A stretch of DNA of 37,884 nt from Methanobacteriota archaeon (lineage in GTDB: Archaea; Halobacteriota; Methanomicrobia; Methanomicrobiales; Methanoculleaceae), in NCBI GenBank assembly GCA_023457135.1, contig JAEWMO010000084.1, positions 1 to 37,884 on the forward strand, written 5' to 3'. Under the pieces are notes generated by a model. It did no database searches. It was not told the origin of the DNA and was given only the letters and a program-made list of their open reading frames with translations. The stretch's first letter is position 1, and every line of letters begins with the position of its first letter. A program made the translations under genes and the position numbers. Of this stretch, positions 32,384 to 37,884 are shown in pieces.

Positions 32384-32394
32384 TTTTCATCGGG
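32384..32394 (+). terminator. T-run terminator after katE
   Basis: TCTTTTTTTC about 15-25 bp after the katE stop. It lies between convergent genes and could serve intrinsic archaeal termination. Confidence 0.45.
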
Positions 32395-32412
32395 AGAGCG
32401 AGAGAACGATCT

Positions 32413-33429
32413 TTACTGGCTGATGGGCTCCCTCTCCTCGATGAGGATCCGGTAGACCGTCACGACCCAGGTCAGGATCAGCGGCCCGAAGACGAAGCCG
32501 AAGAGCCCCATCACGTGCAGGCCCCCAAAGATCCCGATCCAGAGGATGACCGGGCTGATCCCGGTGTGCCCGCCCATCAGGATGGGGCGGATGTAGGCGT
32601 CGGGAAAGGCCGCGACGACGGGATACCCGACGGCGATGAGGAGTGCGGCACGGACGATATCGCCCTCGATCACGGCAAGGAGGGCAAGGAAGGCCATGAT
32701 GAACGAAGGCCCTATGATGGGCACCAGTTGAAAGGCGCCCGTAATGAAGGAGAAGAAGAGGACGCGGTCGTATCCCATGAGGTAGAAGAACGGAATGGCG
32801 ATGACGAACGTGATTGCGGCGACGATGACCTCGACGATGTAGATGGCGTGGAGCGTATCCACCGACCGTGCCGAGATCTCTTCGACAGCGTAGCCGAGCC
32901 GCTCCGGCAGCCTCTGCCGGATCTCGGTATAGACCTTCTCTCCGAGGAGCAGGGCCAGGTAGAGGATCAGGAAGAATGTTGCGGCACGGAGAAAGAGGCT
33001 TGGAGCCGAAAATACCTGCACGGCCAGATACTCAAGGCCTCCGGCCATCCCGGCGTCCAGCCCTCCCCGGATAGTTTCCGGCGGGATGAATGGCAGGAAC
33101 TCAAGATCGCCGGCCTGAATCTCGCCGATGGCTGAGGCGATGCGTGCCGCCGTATCCCTGAGATAATCGATATTCTGGTAGAGTATGCCGGCGACGAAGA
33201 GTCCCAGGATCAGGAGAAGGGCGAAGGCCGTGATCGTCGTCGCCATGGCGGCGAAAGGGGCGCCGAACCTGCGGTTCAGCCTTCTTTTGAGCGGCATCGC
33301 GACCACGGCGAACGTCAAAGATAAGGCTATCACGTCGAGGAGCGGCCGGAATACCACGGCTGCAACGATGAAGATCGCGGCTGCCAGGAGGAGATCCCCG
33401 TAGCCGCGGAGGAAGTGGTCTCTGTCCAT
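32413..33429 (-). CDS. AI-2E family transporter (PerM-like)
   Basis: A 338-residue integral membrane protein with about eight helices, including two N-terminal ones (residues 10-50), a large central amphipathic region (90-150), and a C-terminal block with YDRVLFFSFITGAFQLVPIIGP and GGLHVMGLFGFVFGPLILTW that are signature segments of this family. Family members include the autoinducer-2 exporter TqsA and Na+/H+ antiporters; the substrate here is unknown. It converges on katE. Confidence 0.88.
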   Translation of the reverse strand: MDRDHFLRGYGDLLLAAAIFIVAAVVFRPLLDVIALSLTFAVVAMPLKRRLNRRFGAPFAAMATTITAFALLLILGLFVAGILYQNIDYLRDTAARIASAIGEIQAGDLEFLPFIPPETIRGGLDAGMAGGLEYLAVQVFSAPSLFLRAATFFLILYLALLLGEKVYTEIRQRLPERLGYAVEEISARSVDTLHAIYIVEVIVAAITFVIAIPFFYLMGYDRVLFFSFITGAFQLVPIIGPSFIMAFLALLAVIEGDIVRAALLIAVGYPVVAAFPDAYIRPILMGGHTGISPVILWIGIFGGLHVMGLFGFVFGPLILTWVVTVYRILIEEREPISQ

Positions 33430-33934
33430 GGGCCGTCGTGAGTAGACCGATGAGGTGATAATGGGTGAGGAGGAGTGCCGGTTCGATACACTTCCTCACC
33501 CCCGGCGGGGAAGGGAGACCGCCCCGGAAGGAGAAGGGGGCAGCGGGATGAGACCCGATCTGAAAGCATTCGCCTGACAGGAGGGCTGTTCCCGGAAAAC
33601 GCTCCTTCCTCAACCACATGCTCTGCCGGCAGCGTTCCCTCTCCGTTACCGAACGGCGTTCCTCTACCGCGTGCTCCCTCATCCTGCCCCCAGCGCCTCT
33701 AACAGAACCCTCCCGCGGGTCAGACTCCCGTGTCTTATCTGCCTCTGCAGCGGATCGTACCTGGTGGACTGCAAACCACGCCGGGAGGCAGAAGGTCCGG
33801 TCCGGCGCAACAGTTATGTGCATGAAGCGCGAATTTGTCTGCTTCTTCCCGGCGCCGACCGAAGGGGCCCGGGAGAACCACGATCTCTCTTCTCCCGGCT
33901 CCTATTCCGAGAAACCCTTATCTGAAGGATACCT
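33430..33934. other. Intergenic region between divergent permease and MATE genes
   Basis: The 505 bp contain no supported gene. A 9-bp inverted repeat GGGTGAGGA (33463-33471) / TCCTCACCC (33493-33501) lies 34 bp upstream of the permease start. CCCTTATCTG about 20-25 bp before the MATE ATG may be its TATA box. Confidence 0.4.
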
Positions 33935-35368
33935 ATGAGCGAAATCACCCCCATCACATCCGATCCGCGATCGACCGAACGAGAGGACGCGATCACCGAA
34001 GGTGTCGCCGTCCTCACCGGCGACCCGAAGCGCGCCATCCTCAAGATAGCCGGGCCGCTCATGGTCGCCATGCTCTTCCAGGCGGCCTATAACCTTGCCG
34101 ACGCCGTCTGGGTCGCCGGCCTCGGCCCGGACGCCCTTGCCGCCGTCGGGTTCATCACCCCGATCTTCCTGATCTTCATCGGCCTCGGGAGCGGCCTAGG
34201 GGCCGGCGTCACCTCCGCCGCCTCACGCCGCATCGGGGCCGGGGATAAGGCCGGGGCGGGCAACGTCGCCATGCACGGCATCGCCATCGTGCTCGCCCTC
34301 GCGGCCCTCGTCACGCCCGCCCTTCTCCTCCTCATCGAACCCCTCGTCCTCGCCCTGGGGGCCGGGGAGACCGCGGCATACGCCGTCGAGTACGGCAGCA
34401 TCGTCTTTGCCGGGACGGTCTTCATCCTCTTCGCAGATATCCTCTATGCCGTCTTCACGGCCGAAGGGAACACCCGGAGGACGATGTATGCCGTCGCCGC
34501 CTCCACGGTCCTCAACATCGTCCTCGACCCCATCCTCATCTACGGAGCGGGCATGGGTATCGCCGGTGCCGCATGGGCCACCCTCATATCGATGGCTGCC
34601 GTCTGTGTTCTCCTCCTCTACTGGTTTCTGGTCCGGAGGGACACCTACATCGCCATCGATTGGAGGCGCTTCTGCCCGGAATGGCGCACGACGTTCGATA
34701 TCCTGGCCGTCGGTATTCCAACGAGTCTTGAGTTCGTGCTGATGTCGGCCGCCACGATCGTCGTCAACATAATCCTCGTCCATGTCTCCGGACCCGATGC
34801 CGTCGCCGTCTACACCGGCGGATGGCGGATCGTCTTCTTTGCCCTGATCCCCTTCATCGCCATGTCCATCGCCGTCGTCTCGGTGTCGGGCGCGGCTTAC
34901 GGCGGCAGGAAGCACGAGAAACTCCAGGTGGCCCACTCCTTTGCGGTCAGGACGGGTATCCTCATCGGCCTTGGCCTCTCTCTCGTCACCTGGCTCCTTG
35001 CGCCGTATATCTCCTGGATCTTCACCTACTCGACCGAGAGCGCGCACCTCGCCGGCGGGATAACCGCCTTCCTGATGACGATGTGCTTCTTCTACCCCTT
35101 CATATCGCCGGGCATGATGTCCGCCGGGGTCTTTGAGGGGACCGGGAGAGGAATGTTTGCCCTTGCCCTCGAGTTCTTCAGGAACCTCATCGCCATCGTG
35201 GTTTCCGTATACTTCTTTGCGATCATCCTCTCCTTCGGCGAGACCGGGGTCTGGTGGGGGATCGTCGTCGGCAACATCCTCGGCGGGCTCGTCGGGTACG
35301 GCTGGGCCCGGCTCTATATCGCCCGCCTCATCACTGTGAGCAAGAAGGGGGGTGCGGCGGCAGCCTGA
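33935..35368 (+). CDS. MATE family efflux transporter
   Basis: A 477-residue protein with twelve predicted helices in two similar halves. The N-terminal LTGDPKRAILKIAGPLMVAM and FQAAYNLADAVWVAGLGPDALAAVGF are typical MATE motifs. Such transporters export cationic compounds using Na+ or H+ gradients. The start at 33935 is followed by about 25 charged residues before the first helix. Substrate unknown. A strong hairpin follows the stop. Confidence 0.92.
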   Translation: MSEITPITSDPRSTEREDAITEGVAVLTGDPKRAILKIAGPLMVAMLFQAAYNLADAVWVAGLGPDALAAVGFITPIFLIFIGLGSGLGAGVTSAASRRIGAGDKAGAGNVAMHGIAIVLALAALVTPALLLLIEPLVLALGAGETAAYAVEYGSIVFAGTVFILFADILYAVFTAEGNTRRTMYAVAASTVLNIVLDPILIYGAGMGIAGAAWATLISMAAVCVLLLYWFLVRRDTYIAIDWRRFCPEWRTTFDILAVGIPTSLEFVLMSAATIVVNIILVHVSGPDAVAVYTGGWRIVFFALIPFIAMSIAVVSVSGAAYGGRKHEKLQVAHSFAVRTGILIGLGLSLVTWLLAPYISWIFTYSTESAHLAGGITAFLMTMCFFYPFISPGMMSAGVFEGTGRGMFALALEFFRNLIAIVVSVYFFAIILSFGETGVWWGIVVGNILGGLVGYGWARLYIARLITVSKKGGAAAA

Positions 35369-35376
35369 AGGTCCCC

Positions 35377-35402
35377 GTCGCCTGCCGTGAGAGGCGGGCG
35401 AC
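35377..35402 (+). terminator. Stem-loop after the MATE gene
   Basis: GTCGCCTGCC and GGCGGGCGAC pair along 10 positions (one G-U) around a six-base loop, 9 bases after the stop. No T-run follows directly. Confidence 0.4.
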
Positions 35403-35518
35403 CTCCCGGCATCGGCCCACCCGGCCTCCGTCCTGCAGGTCGGTATAGGAGGGTTTTAAAGAGCGGTCCGCAATATCAGCGTATCCGCTATACGCGCGGA
35501 GAGCCGTGGTGAAGAGTC

Positions 35519-36913
35519 TTGAGCTCGACGAGGCACAGGGAGGCTCTGGAGGCTAAGTATCGCGACCGGATCGCGGTCAACCCCAACCTGAGCAGACGGC
35601 TCGTAAGTTTTCAGGCCAATAAGGACGTGCCGCTGTATGGGCTGTTCAGTTACAAAGAGGGCTTTTCTGCTGATATGGTCAGGATGTTCATCCGGGACTA
35701 TCCGAAGAGGGCAGGGGTGATACTGGATCCCTTTGCCGGGGCAGGCACGACACTCTTTTCGGCAAAGGAGTGTGGTTTTGATTCGATAGGGATAGAACTG
35801 CTGCCGGTGGGAGAGTTTGCCGTTCTTGCCCGGCGCGCTGCCGAGCGTGTCGATCCCGATGACCTGAGGCGCGCCGTCGTGCAGCTGCGGCATAGTTCGT
35901 TCGATGCCCTGCCGATCGCGAGACGGTACGGGTTCAACCATATCCCCATAACGGAGAATGCGTTTCCGGCGGAGACCGAGCGAAGACTGAATGCGTTCCT
36001 GGCATACGTGCATGAGCATGTGGAGCCGGGAGATGTCAGGACTCTCCTGATATTTGCGGCCTTCTCGATCCTCGAGGAGATCAGTTACACGCGTAAAGAC
36101 GGCCAGTTCCTGCGGTGGGATCACCGGTCGGGCAGGGTTGGAACGAGTTTTCGGAAAGGTGGGATACTCGCCTTCGAAGAGGCGCTCTTTAAGAAGCTCG
36201 ACAGGATCCTTGCCGACATCCGCAGTTACAGGATGGGTGCCGGGTCCGGAACCCGGGAGGGCGCGGCCATGGAGTTCAGGAGGGGCTCGTGCCTCGAGAT
36301 TCTGCCGACGATGCAGGACGAAACCATCGATCTTGTGATATCCTCACCTCCCTACTGCAACAGGTACGACTACACGCGGACCTACGCGCTGGAACTGGCA
36401 TTTCTCGGTGCCGACAACGATGCCGTTATGGGGTTGAGGCAGTCGCTGCTCTCCTGCACCGTCGAGAACCGGGAGAAGGTGGATTCTATCAGGCGCATCT
36501 ATGCCGCGAACAATCGCCTGAACATTTTTCACGATGCGGAATCTGCTTTCCGGTCGAATAAGGCCCTTCATGAAGTCCTGGCAATACTCGGGAAGTATCA
36601 TCGCCAGAAGAGGCTGAACAATTCGGGCATATACAGGATGGTTAAGAGCTACTTCTATGAGCATTCGTTTGTGATATTCGAGATGGCGCGCCTCTTGAAG
36701 ATGGGGGGCCGCATCTATTACGTCAACGATAACGTGCGGTATGCGGGGGAAGTGGTTCCGGTGGACCTGATACTGTCGGAGTTTGCCGAAACTGCGGGAC
36801 TGACGGTCAACACCATCTACAAACTGCCCAACGGGAAGGGGAACAGCAGTCAGCAGATGGGGAAGCACGGCCGGTGCGAGGTGAGAAAGTGCGTCTACTG
36901 CTGGGAGAAGTAG
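35519..36913 (+). CDS. Orphan DNA methyltransferase (N4-cytosine or N6-adenine type)
   Basis: A 464-residue protein with S-adenosylmethionine motif I DPFAGAGTTLF (70-80) and catalytic motif IV SSPPY (275-279), about 200 residues apart. Between them lies a region able to hold target recognition. SPPY is typical of N4-cytosine methylases. The start is TTG at 35519, supported by GGTGA 6-10 bases before it and by lack of any other nearby start. No restriction endonuclease is adjacent. Codon use looks more AT-rich than the core genes, hinting at transfer. Confidence 0.85.
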   Translation: MSSTRHREALEAKYRDRIAVNPNLSRRLVSFQANKDVPLYGLFSYKEGFSADMVRMFIRDYPKRAGVILDPFAGAGTTLFSAKECGFDSIGIELLPVGEFAVLARRAAERVDPDDLRRAVVQLRHSSFDALPIARRYGFNHIPITENAFPAETERRLNAFLAYVHEHVEPGDVRTLLIFAAFSILEEISYTRKDGQFLRWDHRSGRVGTSFRKGGILAFEEALFKKLDRILADIRSYRMGAGSGTREGAAMEFRRGSCLEILPTMQDETIDLVISSPPYCNRYDYTRTYALELAFLGADNDAVMGLRQSLLSCTVENREKVDSIRRIYAANNRLNIFHDAESAFRSNKALHEVLAILGKYHRQKRLNNSGIYRMVKSYFYEHSFVIFEMARLLKMGGRIYYVNDNVRYAGEVVPVDLILSEFAETAGLTVNTIYKLPNGKGNSSQQMGKHGRCEVRKCVYCWEK

Positions 36914-37260
36914 TGTGGCGCGGTCCGGCGCCGGCGGTCTGCGCGCTTTGACGGGGCCCGGACCTGCCGGCTGAAGGGCCGCGCGGCATAGGGCGGTGCG
37001 TGGAGGGGCAGGGGGCGTCGGCGGGGTCCCCGGTCAGGGGTCCGGATGTATGGATGACGGTCCGTCATGGCTGCTATCCCTGCAGATCATGCGCGCTTCT
37101 CTCTTCATCTCCGGGCTCGCCGGGTGGGGGCGCGTGCGGGAAGGTGCGTGCTTCACCCCCCGGCGCCATGCTGGCGATGCGCGTGACCTGTCTCCATGGG
37201 GGTCAGGGCCCGGTAACCGGGTTGCGAATCCACTCTTCAGGAGTGGATCACCTATTAAAT
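36914..37260. other. Intergenic region upstream of the rRNA promoters
   Basis: No supported gene. Near the right end is an inverted repeat CCACTC-TTCAG-GAGTGG (about 37229-37246), followed by TATTAAAT at 37252-37259, which might be a further weak promoter. Confidence 0.35.
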
Positions 37261-37279
37261 CCCACGGATCTTGCACAAC

Positions 37280-37288
37280 GCTTATATG
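37280..37288 (+). promoter_or_regulatory. rRNA promoter 1 (TATA box)
   Basis: GCTTATATG, the most divergent copy. It is preceded by TTGCACAAC and followed about 25 bases later by GATGTTATTGCTCACAAGGG, aligning with the other three copies. Confidence 0.55.
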
Positions 37289-37331
37289 TGATTGCTAACA
37301 GATGTTATTGCTCACAAGGGTGAAGCAGACC

Positions 37332-37397
37332 AGCCGGGCGATGCGTTCCGGCTGATTCTGCCATCGGTCCGGAGATTTGTATCAAATCTCCGGGACC
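37332..37397. repeat. Hairpins between rRNA promoters 1 and 2
   Basis: AGCCGG/CCGGCT (37332-37337 with 37348-37353) and a strong stem GGTCCGGAGATTTG / CAAATCTCCGGGACC (37366-37379 with 37383-37397, one bulge, loop TAT). Confidence 0.65.
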
Positions 37398-37419
37398 GGT
37401 CCTGAAGCATGGACACAAT

Positions 37420-37427
37420 GTTTATAT
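37420..37427 (+). promoter_or_regulatory. rRNA promoter 2 (TATA box)
   Basis: TTTATATG, preceded by CCTGAAGCATGGACACAATG and followed by AACATTGTATCCTGCACAGG, where the transcription start is expected. Confidence 0.7.
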
Positions 37428-37466
37428 GTGTTGCAGAACAACATTGTATCCTGCACAGGTGAAGTG

Positions 37467-37501
37467 GAATCGGGCTGAAGTTTCGTGCTTCGCCCGGATT
37501 C
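37467..37501. repeat. Hairpin between rRNA promoters 2 and 3
   Basis: GAATCGGGCTGAAG (37467-37480) and CTTCGCCCGGATTC (37488-37501) pair with two small bulges around a 7-base loop. Confidence 0.55.
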
Positions 37502-37564
37502 TGTGATCGGGGCGGGATTTCCTTCGGGAACTCTCGCTTCGAAACCTGAAGCAGGAACATAATG

Positions 37565-37572
37565 TTTATATG
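37565..37572 (+). promoter_or_regulatory. rRNA promoter 3 (TATA box)
   Basis: TTTATATG, preceded by CCTGAAGCAGGAACATAATG and followed by AAACATTATATCCTGCGCAG. About 145 bp after promoter 2 and nearly identical to it around the box. Confidence 0.7.
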
Positions 37573-37652
37573 CAATGAAGAACAAACATTATATCCTGCG
37601 CAGGTGACAACCGCTCCGAACGGGGCAGGTCGCCTGAATCATCGGACATGAA

Positions 37653-37676
37653 GGTTCGAGGCATAATCCTCGAATC
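37653..37676. repeat. Hairpin between rRNA promoters 3 and 4
   Basis: GGTTCGAGG (37653-37661) pairs with CCTCGAATC (37668-37676), with one G-U, around loop CATAAT. Confidence 0.6.
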
Positions 37677-37694
37677 TGATGCAGGGAGCAAATG

Positions 37695-37702
37695 TTTAAA
37701 TA
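37695..37702 (+). promoter_or_regulatory. rRNA promoter 4 (TATA box), nearest to 16S
   Basis: TTTAAATA, preceded by CTGATGCAGGGAGCAAATG and followed by AAACATTGTTTCCCTG. Predicted start near 37725, giving a leader of about 125 bases. A CTGCGC-TT-GCGCAG hairpin (37749-37762) lies in this leader and may belong to pre-16S processing. Confidence 0.7.
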
Positions 37703-37850
37703 CTTACAAAATAAACATTGTTTCCCTGTTGATGGAGATCCAACATGACTGCGCTTGCGCAGGTTGGCTCTGACGTTGGCATTGGCAATGCGGAAATTTG
37801 TTCAGTAACCGCTAATTCCTCCCAAGTTTAGTAGTGTGCATCACTTCCAA

Positions 37851-37884
37851 ATTCTGGTTGATCCTGCCAGAGGTCACTGCTATC
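37851..37884 (+). rRNA. 16S ribosomal RNA, first 34 bases
   Basis: ATTCTGGTTGATCCTGCCAG is the near-universal archaeal 16S 5' end, followed by AGGTCACTGCTATC. The gene runs off the right edge of the window. Confidence 0.95.

Noticed and set aside
33101..33938. Open frames in the gap upstream of the MATE gene
   Set aside because: No family resemblance, no ribosome-binding site, and overlap with the start of the permease gene.
36996..37323. Small plus-strand frames between the methylase and the rRNA promoters
   Set aside because: They extend into promoter 1 and have no recognisable protein features.
37280..37720. Regularly spaced repeats considered as a CRISPR array
   Set aside because: Units are 130-145 bp apart with only partial identity centred on TATA boxes, immediately before 16S rRNA; they are promoters.

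Overview
The window reads as chromosome from a GC-rich methanogenic archaeon of the order Methanomicrobiales, most like Methanoculleus. This is inferred from gene content, not from a search. Archaeal markers include RNase P protein subunits, a proteasome alpha subunit, an SBDS homologue, prefoldin beta, Pcc1, RPL37Ae, RpoP, RtcB with archease, intron-containing tRNAs and a coenzyme F420-dependent NADP reductase. TATA boxes lie about 25 bp upstream of many start codons, so many transcripts are probably leaderless.

Region by region. Positions 1-4162 hold an information-processing superoperon: rnp3 (cut by the window edge), rnp2, psmA, SBDS, rpl37ae, rpoP, Brix, pcc1 and pfdB. The exosome genes usually found inside this block are absent. 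Positions 4213-6100 carry a 2-isopropylmalate synthase-family gene on the minus strand with no canonical start codon, then tRNA-Tyr (with intron) and tRNA-Asp. Positions 6298-13980 are mixed housekeeping: a tiny membrane protein, a HEAT-repeat protein, a PP2C phosphatase, a PflX-like radical SAM protein, a universal stress protein, DUF99, an AglJ-like glycosyltransferase, a class II aldolase, a repeat-rich intergenic stretch, and npdG with thioredoxin. Positions 14025-16336 are secF-secD. Positions 16722-20245 hold small methanogen proteins around archease and rtcB.

Positions 20251-27105 form a coherent biotin module. It contains BirA, a BioY-type ECF biotin importer (substrate subunit, two ATPases, one transmembrane subunit), and the two subunits of pyruvate carboxylase, the likely biotin-using enzyme. 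Two tandem BirA-type operators lie in front of bioY. A tRNA-Met (with intron) follows.

Positions 27671-28699 are accessory DNA: a winged-helix/RelE-like toxin-antitoxin pair abutting an MNT nucleotidyltransferase whose HepT partner is truncated at the junction. Next come an alpha/beta hydrolase, a large-subunit catalase, an AI-2E family permease, a MATE transporter and an orphan DNA methyltransferase.

The last 600 bp are the control region of an rRNA operon. Four tandem promoters, about 130-145 bp apart and separated by hairpins, lead into the first 34 bases of 16S rRNA at the window edge.
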